From contig SCHM01000005.1 of assembly GCA_004123355.1 (NCBI GenBank), forward strand, positions 372,001-436,000: DNA of 64,000 nt. Reading direction: 5' to 3'. The DNA comes from Amphirosellinia nigrospora. Lineage: Eukaryota; Ascomycota; Sordariomycetes; Xylariales; Xylariaceae. Positions 22,151 through 34,547 of this stretch are shown here, piece by piece. Every line of letters starts with the position of its first letter. The stretch's first letter is position 1. The notes beneath the pieces were generated by a model, which was given only the letters and a program-made list of their open reading frames with translations, ran no database searches and had not been told where the DNA came from. Both the position numbers and the translations under genes were made by a program.

Positions 22151-24260
22151 GATGCGATTCTCATAACGGTAGCATGTCAAGCGTTGTCGACGGTGTTTAG
22201 CGTTTACAGATAGTACATAAATATGCAAAGCTTTCAGAGGGGCTTGGACAGTGGCGTGCCGGGAGTTCTCCAATGATATGGCGCCATCCTATACACTGCC
22301 ACATTACCTAGGTAGGCTCACGGGAAACCCGTGCGGGGAGAAGCAATGGCATCTAAAGAGCCTTGCTGTGAGCCCAATATACCCAAGCTTTAACATTCTG
22401 GATCGACATTGCTTAGGTACCTACTACATCACGACCCCATTACGGGAGCGGTCTTGAACACCTAATGTCACCAGTATTTCCTAATCTCGTGGTGCTCACC
22501 CACTCAACCGTATTGCAGTTTTCTTGGATGTGCTCTACTCTAGAAGCCCCGGGTATTACAAAGCGAATTGCTACCAAAGTATCTTTGGGGAGTATTACTT
22601 AGGTACCTAGGTAGTTACTCAATCTAAATGCTCGGTAAACCCGCACATAACGACCGAGGTCTGGAAGAGGCATCATATTTCGTACAAACAACTTATAAGA
22701 CACTCTTACCCCCCAAACCACATGGCATAGACCCCAGCTCCTTGGAAGCCCGAGATATACAGATGGGTATAAAATCGGTATATGTGACAAGGGCTTTGTT
22801 CAAGTGCTTGGAATTTGAGTTCAATTCAGCTAATAATCTCTTTGGGGTCTCTAGGGGATTTCCTAATTCTGACTAATCCTTGCAACGCCCTCAATTTATA
22901 AACGAATCCCCAGGACTTCTGCCTCCCGAGGCCTCCGAGAGTATCCTGTGGCTAGGTCCTGTGGCTGGTCCATGTGGCAGTATGCGTCAAAATACCCTGT
23001 ACCTACACTCCCCGCAACAACAGATATTATCCATATAGGCCCTATACCCTGACTTATAAGGTTCTAACGGAGACCCTATAGACCCCGAAAAGATTCTTAA
23101 CTAAATAAAGCTCTACGTCCCAAGTACCTGAGCATAAGCCCTTGTTGCAATCAGGGCGCTCCCAGGAAGAGGTCGCCATAACGACAGGCATCGTGCTCTT
23201 TCCTATCTTAACTCCAGGGCGGTACCTCATTTCCCTAGGACCCAGCCACCCTGGGCCAATTCATCAATGACAATAGAAATCGAGAAACCAGGTATAGGAG
23301 ACTTAGACCGAAAAGACAAAACATTACACCGGCTAGCGATACATATCACACGTTCCTTTTTATCTACTCGGTTCTCATCACACGCTTGCCAACATCAGGC
23401 AAGTGAACAAAGCCTAGCCAGCGGCCGTGAAATGATAATCCATATCATCTTCGCATCAGACGCTCAGACCACCCAGGCTTTCCGCTCCATACCTCCCGCT
23501 AAAAGCCGTGCAAAATATCCTACCACTCTCCCTCACGAATAATCACACGGGCCAGAAGTTTCAACAACACTCAATACTGACAAGAACTCACCGTTTTCAT
23601 CTTCCAAATCGATTCCCAGGGAGAATTCAAGAGACAAGCATTACTAAGTAACTAGCGCGCGGAGATAATAATAACGCCTGATTTCCATGCATATCACACC
23701 TATATTCACTCAGGCTACAGAACTTCGGCTACGCAAGGCTGTGGGAGAGATAGACACGAGGGTCTCCCGAGCCTCCCGAGCCTAAAAAAACACTGAACCC
23801 GCTTCCATGGCACCGTAGATAGGGGCAAGAAAGCATTGCATATCGGACTAGTCTTGGTTACGAAGATGTTTTCGAGTTCGTCGCGTAATAGCAAGGACAT
23901 TTTGACATCAACGGGTCTTGATGTTTGCCTGTGTGGCACTGAGATGGCCCTCAAATCAACATCGCAATGATCCAAGGCAACTTATCTCCACCAAAGACAT
24001 AGTACGATATATTCGGAGATAAGCGCATTCTATTCCACAAGCGAGAGCTTCAATTTGCAACAATTATCATGTACTTCATAAGTATTTCTAGCTTTCGATT
24101 GATAAGGCACGAAAATGCACCATTATTAGTCCGGCAGTACCTCGATTGATGCATCTAGCTCCGCATATAACCCGCAGCCGACAGTAATACAGTCTGTGCC
24201 GTTTATCCACGCCCGTAATCCCAGTCCCGTAAGCTCTAGGAGCATACAGTATCAGACGGA
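22151..24260. other. Gene-poor intergenic stretch with TACCTAGGTA-type words
   Basis: About 2.1 kb without a supportable gene. Short palindromic words (around ACCTAGGT) occur at 22304, 22411 and 22598. Open frames are all under 95 codons. Confidence 0.35.
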
Positions 24261-25816
24261 TCAAACTCGATCATTCATCTTATACCCTCGCACCGAAACC
24301 CGGAAGTCCTCCTTACTAAAATCGATTGGGCCGATAATACGCTCTTGGCCACCCCCGCATCGGAGAAGGGCGGTGGGCAACCTAATCCCGGACTTCTTCA
24401 CGACGATAGGCTTTTTCTCAGGGACGTAATCCGTGGTGCCGCCCATATTGAGTAGGAACACCTCACCCGGATGATTCGGTGTGTCTCTGTAGGCGAAGTT
24501 ACTCGGGAACCCGATATCGAATGGCGCGGCGGCTTCTATCTCCTTAATATCATCATCCGAGAGAGATATAGTTAAAGCTTCAATGTTAGCCTTCAAGTGC
24601 TCCACGGTCCTCCCCCCACAATAGGGAATACATAAGGCGTCTTGTGCATAACATAAGCCTGGGCGATACTCGTGATGAGTGTATTCTTCCGTTTAGCGAT
24701 GGCTTCGAGAGCCGAAGTGACCTTGATTTCGGTTTCCGTAGGAGCATAGGAACGTCCTTCATTCTTCTTGCGTTGTTCTTCCGTCTTGAACTTGCCACCG
24801 CCAAGGGCGCCCCATGGAGCGAGGCCCATACCCTCGTCTTTGGTCATGGGGATAATCTCTCGCTCAAAATCGCGCGTAGCAGCCGACCATCGACCTTGGT
24901 AGACTGAAAACTGACGTAGACCATGGTTGCGGGCGTACTCGTTGGCCTTGGCGACGACCCAAGCGGGAGTATCGCTGACACCTAGGTAAAGAACTTTTCC
25001 GGCGAGTACGAGTTGGTTTAGAGACTGCATAACCTCAGGTATGGACGTGCTATAATCCCACCAGTGCACGTAAAGCTAATTGCCATGTTAGTTCTGATAT
25101 CGCTACATGGAAGATATTAGGAAGAATGTACCAGGTCGATATAATCCGTTCTGGAGTTTCTTGAGAGATTGATTCACGGATACGTGTAAGCTCTTGGTTC
25201 CATTACCTTGGGCGTTAATCAAGAGCTCACTAGAATACCCAGTGTTAGCTATCGTGGTTTCAAGCATAATGGGTGAGGGCTTCAGGGCGTTTGGGCACTA
25301 TATTGGCCCAAAATGGAAAGCTTGAACTTTGAAGCCGCCTGAAAAGAAGAAAATAGCTCTGAGAATTACTCACTCATTATGGTTCGCTCTGTAGTTTGTT
25401 GTATACTTGGTAGCGATGACTACACCGTTTTATCAGTGCTCTATTCTAGAAATCGACCAAACGAAGCATTTGAGGTGCCTATACAAAAGATGCACATTTG
25501 GAAAGTGTAGAATATTGAGGGGCTGCTTACCCATCTGATCTCGCCACGTTTCTTCATCCATTCTCCGATCCAGAGCTCAGATTCTTCGAATTGGTAATTG
25601 TTGGAGGTGTCGATGAAGTTGCCCCCGTTGTCGTAGAAAAAGTCGAGAATCTTGTTGGTGTTGTTCTGATCACAGGCGCCCATGTGCTGCTTCCAGGCGT
25701 CGCCAAAGTTCATTCCTCCCAGACAAAGAGGGCTCACACGGACTGATGCGGTGGGAGATAGGATGCGGTAGCGAGCCAAAGGGGTCTTTGGCGGGGGCAG
25801 TTGGGAGGAAAGACAT
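24261..25816 (-). CDS. Aldo-keto reductase, fungal aryl-alcohol dehydrogenase type
   Basis: The start ATG 25816 leads by one missing C (near 25791) into PLARYRILSPTASVRVSPL and CLGGMNFGDAW. Then come NFIDTSNNYQFEESE (catalytic Asp and Tyr), VIATKYTTNYR (catalytic Lys), LYVHWWDYSTSIPEVMQSL (catalytic His), YLGVSDTPAWVVAKAN and a family-typical C-terminal part (ANIEALTISLSDDDIKEIE, PFDIGFPSNF). Several short introns occur between 25530 and 25080. Further breaks are inferred near 25410, 25155 and in a G-run near 24607. It is an NADPH-dependent reductase of aldehydes or ketones in the cytosol; the substrate is unknown. Related genes end soon after DYVPEKKPI, so the last 45 residues may be wrong-frame read-through. 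Confidence 0.82.
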
Positions 25817-27303
25817 GTTGGTATAACCTGGTATTAGCTGAAACTGGAGTATTGGAGGAGTGCGTATGAACAGGTCTCTCTGTTTCCAAAAGCTGTGGTG
25901 TTGGGGTGAATGATGAAAGAGGAGGAGGATGGTTGAGCGATGATCTTTATATGGTCATGAACCTCGTGAAGCTTGCCCTGAGTTGCTCATGTAATCAAAA
26001 ACCAGTTTCGGCTTTAGCTGTCGGCAAGTGGTGATTTCATGAGCTTTGAGAGGTACGATACCTGTCGGTGCATGAAGTAGGTAGGTACCTGATGTAGGGA
26101 GCTGGAGACACACAAAGAGGGGATGATCTCCTCTCCAGACATGGAATGATACCATTAGCACTGAAACGGCACAATGAATAATGGGCCAGCCACTGATCAA
26201 TGACTACATAGTACAGTAGGTAAGTGGGTAGGTATTTGTACAGCATACTATGTACTTAGTAGGTAGGGTGGAGGTGCCTTCTTTCCATTAAATCCGTCTT
26301 AACATCGAAGGTTTCACCCTTCGTGCCTGCTTGCTTTCTGGCAAGTGGGATGTTGTCGCTATAACGTGCGTCATGCTTTGCTGAGCAATTGGCTGATCAC
26401 ACACACCGGCAGTCACAGATCCCCCACTTTATGCGGGACGGAGGTCCGGTATATGGTATACACCTAGTACGGTTTAGGGTGCGTTGGGTTTGCTACCTAT
26501 TTGAGCAATTCTCTCAACAATAAAGATTGTTTAAATGCGATTTACGCTTGTGATGCCGCAAGCTAACCTAGCATGAATAGAAGGGTCCTGGAAGGGGAAG
26601 TTTAGCTCATACCTTTCCATAGGTTACTTAGAGTTCGTCCCCTGTGAGAAATGCGACAATTAGCACATATGTAACAAGGCATCAATCTGTCTATTTCAGT
26701 TAAATCTTAGTAATTAGAGATGATTGAATCTCTCTCGAGAATGGATTAATCAGCTATATTGTTAAGTATCATCGCAATACCCATTCCTCCGCTATTCCCG
26801 TCCCGCATCAAACAAAAGGCGGGGCAATCGCCGAACGGCGCTAGATAAAAGCCGACAGATTGATCAAATTCGTCGGCGATACCTTTATGTATGAAGTTAC
26901 TACTATAAAGGAGACATACTCCCCATTTATTTTCTGGCGTCAGCATTCGAGTCGAGGCTGGTGCGGATGAGGGAGCAAAGGGGATACCGCTCTAGCTGGC
27001 TTAGAAACCATACTTCCACATTCAAAGCTCTCGTAGAATACAATAGCTGCTAGATACATGATCTAGCCTGATGAATTACTCGCCAAGGGCTCATCTGAAT
27101 TATCTATCTATAGTAATATATTACGCTTTTGTCGTACGTCATAAATTGTCTAACTGAGCCAGGTTATGTTGTACTACTCCAGAGTAGTAAAGCTACAGCT
27201 CAAGTCATAATCACATAACATACCAGTCGTAATCTCACAATACATCAACCTCACACCTCACCCCCCAAACCTCCCAAAGCCACCTTAAGCGCCCCTAGCC
27301 CCC
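25817..27303. other. Intergenic stretch upstream of the aldo-keto reductase
   Basis: About 1.5 kb. TAGGTAGGTACC-type words occur near 26077-26265. No gene or RNA is recognised. It includes the promoter of the aldo-keto reductase. Confidence 0.35.
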
Positions 27304-28319
27304 TCACGGACATCCCTCCGATCGCATCTCTAACTCATTAACCATCCCAACGCCCGCGCCAGCCCAGACAGGCGCGCGGCCATCGAACCCGCCTCTCCCC
27401 CTTAGCGCCACGGCGAAGCGCTCGCGGATGACATCCACCTCGACCCCGGCCCTCCAGTCCGCGTAGCTCTCCGTGGCGAGCGCGCGCCCGTCGTACGCGG
27501 GCGGCCAGGGTTCGGGCCGCGGACCTCGTCGAAGACGGCCGCGCGCACCGTGGTCGTGCGCCCTCGCGCGCGCGAGCACGGCGGCGCGGTACGCCGGGTG
27601 CAGCGTCGTCTCGCGGGCCGCGAGGAACGCCGTGCCCATGACGACTCCCGCGGCGCCTAGCGCGAGGGCAGCCGCGGCCCCTTTACCGTCGACGATGCCG
27701 CCCGCCGCGACTAGGGGGGTAGAGGGAGCGAGCCCCCGTGCTCAGCGGCGAGCAGGGAGGTCGTCTCGGGAAACAGCGAGATGACGCTCGCGCCGCGCGC
27801 GAACCGTGGCCGCCGGCGTCGCTGCCCTGCAGGACGATGACGTCGGGCGCCGCGGTGCGCGCGACCTCGGCCGCGGCCGAGGGGTGCCGACCTGGATCCA
27901 GATCTTCGTATGCGGGAGGCGGCGCGCAGCGCCGTTGCCCAGACCGCGTAGTCGGGCAACTCGGGGGCCGCGAAGAGCCAGAGGAGCGCGGGCGGGTGGC
28001 GTCTCAGGGCTGGAGGACGTGGTCCGGGCCGGCCTTGAGGGCGAAGAGGAGGAGGCCGACGCCGATGGGGAGGATGTGTTTTTCCCGGTAGAATGTGGAG
28101 CAGCGGGGTTAGAGGGGGCAGCGGCAGAAAGAAAGCTTTCGAGGCGGCCTCTAGATGTCCTTCGAGCGCCGCCGTGTCGTCGACCATGCCGACCAGCCCG
28201 ATCCCGCCGGCGCCCGTGACGGCGTCGCGAGCGGCGCGCCCGCGAACCCGGCCATGGGCGCGTTGATGATGACGGACTTGTCGTCCAGGGATAATCCCAC
28301 GGAGGGTCGCCGCGGCCAT
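27304..28319 (-). CDS. Nitronate monooxygenase (2-nitropropane dioxygenase) family protein, GC-rich
   Basis: The likely start is ATG 28319. Recognisable segments, in order but in shifting frames, are VIINAPMAGFAG (FMN-binding start), TGAGGIGLVGMVDD, DVIVLQGSDAGGHG (with the conserved His), AAGGIVDGKGAAAALALGA, GVVMGTAFLAARET and a C-terminal helix. This is the order seen in nitronate monooxygenases, FMN enzymes that oxidise nitronates. At least five frame breaks are needed, all in or near G or C runs, as expected where GC-rich homopolymers are miscalled. The gene is far more GC-rich than both flanks. Real decay cannot be excluded. Confidence 0.65.
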
Positions 28320-29876
28320 TTTTTAAATTTTTGACGATTTATCCTACTAAACATATAATATAATCCAGTTCTAGTTTAATTACATTTCGACAGGGCGGAT
28401 GTAGTATCAATATATAAAGCAAGCCTGTAAATCAAAAGCGGTAGTGAAGCGTGTGATGTATGTAAGCAGCTTTGTGGAGTTCTTTTTCCGGCTCCTGTTA
28501 CATTGAGCAAGCTATCCCACACTCCTCCGAAATCACGGATCTCCGCGGCCTTAAGCCCCCGGCGAAGAACACGGTCCACTGGAACGGAGATTAGCGAGGG
28601 TCATTTAAAGTAAGTATAAGAAATGTAAATGCCCGCTTACGCCCTCATGCGGCACAGCTGCCGTAGTAGAAAGCGCTAACATCGACGCTTGACGTATGTG
28701 AGGGCAATGAACCGAGGCGAAAACCGACATCGCGAAGATGAGTGAGTGTATAAGAACAATCTGCTATATCTAAGCACTTTATTTTCCGCTGTTGAATATG
28801 TATGTTTGCTGTGATAGATAACCAAGTGATTCAAGGCTTTGGCCTGTACCTAAGTTACCTGTATCAAACTTCTCATAAACCTTGTCGTCTCTTCTACATA
28901 GTAGTACTCATACGCTTCTCATTCGGCCGAAAAGATGGATGAGTATTATTAAGCAAAGAGCGTTAACCCAACATTCTCCTCGAACATCCTAATGAGGACT
29001 GAGGTTGAGAGGATTCTTGACAGCTGGTCGGCATGATTGCACCGAGGGGAGCCGAGCAAGTATACTAATCGTAGGATGGAAACCATCAAGACAATCTGAT
29101 CCATTCCTGTTACGTCGGGGGCTGAAGCGTGGCACTGGAACTATTACGGTAAGATATGCTTGTGATTACTATATCTTTTTTGACAATTTTTGGCACGTAT
29201 TGCCAATGCCTGGGTAGTCGGATTAGTTCGTTTGCAAGGCATAGAACGCAGTTTCAAGCACAAGTAAACATGAGACATATACAGAGTAAGACTTATTATT
29301 AAGCTAAATGCCATGATTCCTTAGACACGGCAAGCGTGAACGAGAGAGCGAACACATCCTCTCGCTAATTCGTGGTATACAGAGTGTTCTGGTAAATTTT
29401 CTTCTCTTAAAACGCCCGCCCCGCCATTGCCTTCCCTACCTTTACGGGGTAAATAGCCCGTCCGTTCTTCAAGTTGAGACTTCAACATAGGCCGCTTTTC
29501 AGCCACTTCCTGGTATCGTTGTTGACATAAAACTCGCGACATTTTGAATTGAACCCACCCCCATCCATTCGATATAGACACCGTTGCTCCCGACTCATAG
29601 AAAAGACACTTGCGCCGTATGCATCGTATCAGAGGAATAAAAGGGGTATTGTATTCGTACCAGCTGAGCCGGCACTCCAAGAAATCAAGGCGTCGCGAAT
29701 GTATCGTAATATCACATCACGACCAACCTGATAGAAATGTGGCTCACGTAAGCAACGTGCGTTGGCCCTCATCGTAATTATCATTTGGACGGCTTGGGGC
29801 CATCTCAAAATCCATGGTGGTTAAGATAGAGTAAAAAAAACATAGCAAGAAGAGGCTAATCCAAAGAAAGGTGATT
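28320..29876. other. Intergenic stretch
   Basis: About 1.5 kb. A minus-strand frame at 28579-28376 starts after a good acceptor and reads DRVLRRGLKAAEIRDFGGVW. I do not recognise it, so it stays uncalled. Nothing else is supportable. Confidence 0.3.
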
Positions 29877-31139
29877 TTATGCAGTGGGATCAAGTTGATT
29901 TCGTGTTTTTTTAGTCAAAAGATGTTTCGGACTTCCGTCGAGAGAACAACCTCCGCAAACCGATGGCTGAGCGAGCAGATCTCGGCGTACAGGGCTCTCT
30001 CGACCTAGTTTGCTAACAACCTCAGGGGGGAGAGGTGATTTGGATGGTGGCGGTGAGGACCTGGCGGGATAGTCCTTCGGCGGCAATGGTGGAGCAAAGG
30101 ATTGGTTCTTCTTGCGCTCGGGAGTTACTGTTGGAGTTCTCATCGCTAGGCCGGCGAGTTCTGGTAGCCGATACTCAAAGCCACCTTCGATGACGGATGG
30201 GTTCGTGGCTGTTGTTGCCTCGGGTATTGTGTCGACTGTGATTGTCGTAACCATGCACGATCCTGACTTCTTGCGCTACTCCCTTCGCCATCTTCTTCCT
30301 CATATTCCTCTTCCTCTTCCTCGAGCAGCTCCTCTTCATCATGGCTTGTCGGTTATACCGTTCTTCATCGCCACAGACCACGACATACCACCTAATACTC
30401 TCACCACGTTGTAGTTGATCCCGTAGTTTTTCTAACCAGCCTGCCTTCTTACTACTGGCTCCGAATACCTTCCTTCCGTACTCGTCGCTTGGGCCGTGCA
30501 TGGCCCTATTAGGATCCCGTTTCATGCGTGCTTCGTACCGGAACATCTCATCAGCGATGGAAACGGATGTGCCCACCCGCACGATGTGATCAGCCACATA
30601 GGCCCAGGGAGCACTGGCCATAGACTCATCCTTAGGGTCGAATTCCTCTAAAAGCTTGATTGCCGGGGCATGGTCGAAATATTCAGAATTTTTCGTAGCG
30701 ATCGAGGATGGCGACTGAAGTGGGAGGGCAGGGAATGGAATTGCATTCGGGACCTCATCGCGCCCACTTGTTCTCGGTCGGCTCAGCGATTTACTGCTCT
30801 GCCGGGATGCGCTCCTGCTCCTCGTTTTTGCACCGTTCCCGACGGAATGTCTTGGTTCTTCTGAACCGTGGTATTCGGAAGAGCTGGTGCGTGAGACGTA
30901 GGATGAATCGTTGGAGGGCGCGTGATGGTGCTTTCGATAGGCGGGTGACGGCGCATTTCGAGGCGGAGGATTGATAGGGGGAGGAAATTGTACGAGTCGT
31001 AAAAATGCTCTATGATAGCGGCCTCGCTACTCGGCGCGACAATCCATTCCGTGGCGCCGTCTTCGATGTCATGTTTGGCGATGTAATAGCGAACACTCTT
31101 CCGATGCCAACGGAAGCCATGGCATAGATAAGTCGGCAT
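29877..31139 (-). CDS. Conserved fungal protein of unknown function
   Basis: ATG 31139 opens TYLCHGFRWHRKSVRYYI, followed by WIVAPSSEAAIIEHFYDSY and FLPP. Then come a Ser/Arg-rich linker, a second conserved block (IKLLEEFDPKDESMASAPWA, YVADHIVRVG, KKAGWLEKLRDQLQRGESI, RWYVVVCGDEER), a Glu-rich stretch, and a proline-rich tail after FEYRLPELAGLAMRTPTVTP. I recall this layout as a conserved Pezizomycotina protein but cannot name a function. Three single-base losses are inferred: a C-run near 30985 and two between 30360 and 30250. There is no membrane segment or catalytic motif. The repetitive GAG/GAA tract near 30290-30345 codes the Glu-rich part. Confidence 0.6.
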
Positions 31140-33041
31140 TCTGCAGCTTGCAGAGGAGCCGTCAGAGCGGCCTGGGCTCTCGAGTCAGCCTGTCCCACGC
31201 AAGTTGATGTCTAAGCGACACCTAGAGAGCGGGAATATGGTGTTGCGGCTCGAGGGACGGCGTTCCGGTGGCTGCCGATTCTGTCAATGGCGAATAGTCG
31301 GATTCATGGAATGGAAGCAATGCGAATTCCAAATTCCTCAAATCCGGGGGCAGCTCACGGGGTATCACGAGAGCAGCGTAGCTACTGTGTGTATATTCTG
31401 ACAAAGGGTAAATGGACTTGGAAGTGTGGTGGTATTTCATTAAGAGAGGAGCCAGCCATGCACAGGGCGTAGCCGTGTCACTGGAGTAGATGCAGGGAGA
31501 AACCTGAGCAGTGGAGAAGAAAAAAAGGGTCGGAGTTCGATAGGTTCGATAGATTGGACCGAAGGGATGGGGATGGACAGTACGAAACGGGCAGTGGATG
31601 GGGTTTGGCAAAAGAGCTGGAGCTGGAGCTGGGGGCGGAACCGCTAGCAGCACCCAGATCGCTGTCCAGTGGTATCCTGTAAGTACTGTCGCACTGCAGT
31701 GGATTTCGTCAGACCATTCTAGGTCGTGTCTGCTGTCAACAACCGTGTGGTCGGGGCGGTACTCTACCTACACTACCTGTGCTGTAACCGTACACGCCAC
31801 CGGGTACACGCTTGTTGTCGGCCAAAAGTGGGAGACGGGTAAAATACAGAATGGTTACAATGAGGATAATGATAATATACTATGTAATAAAGACAAAAAC
31901 AAAAATAAAGATAATCGAGAGAAGATGGCCGGTTCGTCGGCTCGACCCGGGCTTCCTAAATATGACAAGTTTACCGAGCTCCGTACATCATACCACTAGG
32001 GATGCACACGCCAACAGCCAACGTGCAATGCCCAGGTTTAGGTACTTGTAGCCAGCGAACTAACGAAGCCAAGTAATTAATTGAATGAGGATTGGCGCTC
32101 ATACGGCAAGCAGACCTGCAAGCAGACGGGCGGGGCTGACGAGAAAAACCGAAGGATTAGGTGAGCCCAGTTTGAATCATTATGAGGGCCTACCGGACTT
32201 TGAAGGACACTGCAGCGACCGTTGAGCCAATGGCCGAGCCTACTACCGACAGACTAATCTGAGGTTAGCCTACTCGATGCACAGTGCTCTCTGCAGACTC
32301 TCTCTGGCTCGGCTCTGCTCTGGTGTCTGTGGCGTGTGCTGATGACACCTACTGCAGGAAGCTATGATGCGAGCCTTCAAATGGTGATGAACACAATCAC
32401 CCCCTGTTTACGGAACACAACGCGGTTGTAATAGGAAGGCTCATGAGGGGTTCGACAGATGAAACGGGCGAATTGAGATCTCGAGATATGAGCACTACTG
32501 CTCCGGAACCGAGGGCAGCGAATATTTGAGCTGAGTACCTGGATATGGATAGTAGACTGAAGACGGCAGACTGTCTCGGGTAGACTTGATGTGATGGCTC
32601 TTGATTCTCACTGTCTCGGGTGCTCTTAGCCTCTTGGACCTGTCTTGGACTTCCTTGGACTTCTCTTGAGCGAGTTCCGAAGCCTTGGCAAAATTAGGAC
32701 CTAGCACTGAGCACGTCTTAGCCCATCTAGTGTGATGAGTCTTCACGATAATTGGCCGGGGTATGCCGGACGCTTACACTTGTACGGCAAAGCGACGCTG
32801 CGAATCGAGGCTGCCGTTTCATCGTTTATTGTCCAGGACACAAAGAACACTCGCAATCAGAGGACGATAATGATTCGGTTGGAAAAGTTGAGATTCCAAG
32901 ACCAAAGACCCGGTTGCCGCTTCCTTCGCATCTACTACGTCAGACCCTAAGGCAAGGCAAAGGGCCGAACCTTGGACAGAAGAATCTCTGCAGCAGCAGA
33001 GTCTCAGGCGGGCCCAACGCTGTGTGGGCAGAGCAGAGGCC
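31140..33041. other. Intergenic stretch
   Basis: About 1.9 kb with no supportable gene. A 143-codon frame at 31653-31222 (minus) is Pro/Tyr/Leu-rich without known motif and probably lies in the promoter or leader of the conserved gene. Confidence 0.3.
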
Positions 33042-33432
33042 TGTGACATAAAACTCCACACACGCACATAACCACCGCCAACTTCGCCCCTTTACAACTA
33101 CCACGTAGAAAAATCGTAAAAATACAATTCTAGCAGATTATTATTATTTAGCTTATATTTATGCTGTGGTTGAGTTTTTAGCTCATCTAAAGCATTATTG
33201 CATTAGTTATTTTTTACTTAACATATTAGCATTTGAAGCAGTTTGATATTACGAATAACTTTTTTATTTTATAATATATAAACATAAAAACTATACTATA
33301 AAACCGCGTTGCTTCATTCTACCAACCTATATCCTAGTTTTATTTCTTTATATTTTCTAAATAGAGTTATTAATGGTTGAAGTGATAGAGTTTGGGTGGT
33401 GTATAACATGTGTGTGGAGTTTTGTGGCACAA
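33042..33432. mobile_element. MITE-like AT-rich element with terminal inverted repeats
   Basis: The left end (33042-33075) reads TGTGACATAAAACTCCACAC. The reverse complement of the right end (33431-33395) reads TGTGCCACAAAACTCCACAC. Similarity continues, imperfectly, for about 50-60 bases inward. The 250-base core is strongly AT-rich and has no coding capacity. The size (about 390 bp), the inverted ends and the AT-rich core fit a non-autonomous DNA transposon. A target-site duplication is not clear, so the exact ends are uncertain. Confidence 0.6.
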
Positions 33433-34547
33433 CCCGGCTTCTGGCTAGTCCTGGCCAGGGGTTCTTCGTTAGCTTAACAGCGGACTGGTCAGGGGCACCG
33501 GTCGGGAGACTAGTAGATGCAGGCCAGTCTAGATCAATCTAGGAAAGCTGCTACGGGCATCTAGGAGGTTTTCAGGTACGCCGACGGCAGCTAGCGTTTC
33601 CGGCCCCGTCTGATTGGTGTCTCTACCACAACGTCGAGCTGGGCGAGCTGGGCGCGTTGCCTGCCGCCGCACGAGTGCAGCGGCGGGCATGCAATCAATC
33701 ACCACTACAGCACCACCTGCACCACCTGCACCACTTGCACCACCACCACCATTACAGTATACGAAAGCGAGTATGCGCCACCCAAGTTCCAAGGCTGCTT
33801 CACTGGTCTAGGACCTAACACTTGCGCGACGAGAAACTATAGGCGATCTATACGCGCGCGGAGATAGTCGGACAAATAGTGCTTACTTAGGTACCCGACT
33901 GCTTACATTTAAACTCTGTTGTGTTTATGCACTATATCAATATGGCCGATATGGCCGATATAGCCTCGGTTTTAAGTACACTATGACTCTGCTGTAACTG
34001 GGAGATAGCCTATGAAGAGGATATTTGCCACGAGACAATCGGCGGAACTTCCCAGAACTGAGCAGATTAGAGAAGTTCTGCGCTACAGTGTTAGATAAAA
34101 TGGGCCTCGAGCCCGATGGATTACCGGAATTGGTAATTTTACATCCGTGCGCTCCCGCCGTGCTGAGGTAACATCGTACAGGGCGGGCTGCGCTACTGTA
34201 TATATACGGCACGTACCGGTCAACATGAAGTCATGAGATCCAACTGTCCTACCAAGCCAGCTACCTGAATCAGTCCTACGCTTAGGCAGTAGAGGTGATT
34301 CATGATCGATCAGCATAGAACTTATTCAGTATGGTCTATTCCAAAAGCTTCCTAAGTAAATTAAATTCTTTGATATTAAAATTACTAGAAAATAATTTTA
34401 TATATAATTAGGTAACTGGATTTACCGCAGCAAAAGATAACCTATATATCTAGAAGAACAAAAAATTGGGATAGAGTTATATAGCCGGTCCATCAGCCGA
34501 CATCTCCACGAAGCAGAAATCCGCATCGCGAGGCAAAATAGGCAAAC
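33433..34547. other. Intergenic stretch with short tandem repeats
   Basis: It contains a CACCACCTG-type tract near 33713-33755, a repeated ATATGGCCG near 33940-33960 and an AT-rich block at 34325-34460. No gene is supportable. Confidence 0.35.

Noticed and set aside
27473-28219. Several long plus-strand frames with Ala/Arg/Gly-rich products
   Set aside because: They are shadow frames of the GC-rich nitronate monooxygenase gene. High GC removes stop codons in all frames.
31222-31653. 143-codon minus-strand frame, Pro/Tyr-rich
   Set aside because: No conserved motif; it sits in the probable leader or promoter of the conserved gene at 29877-31139.
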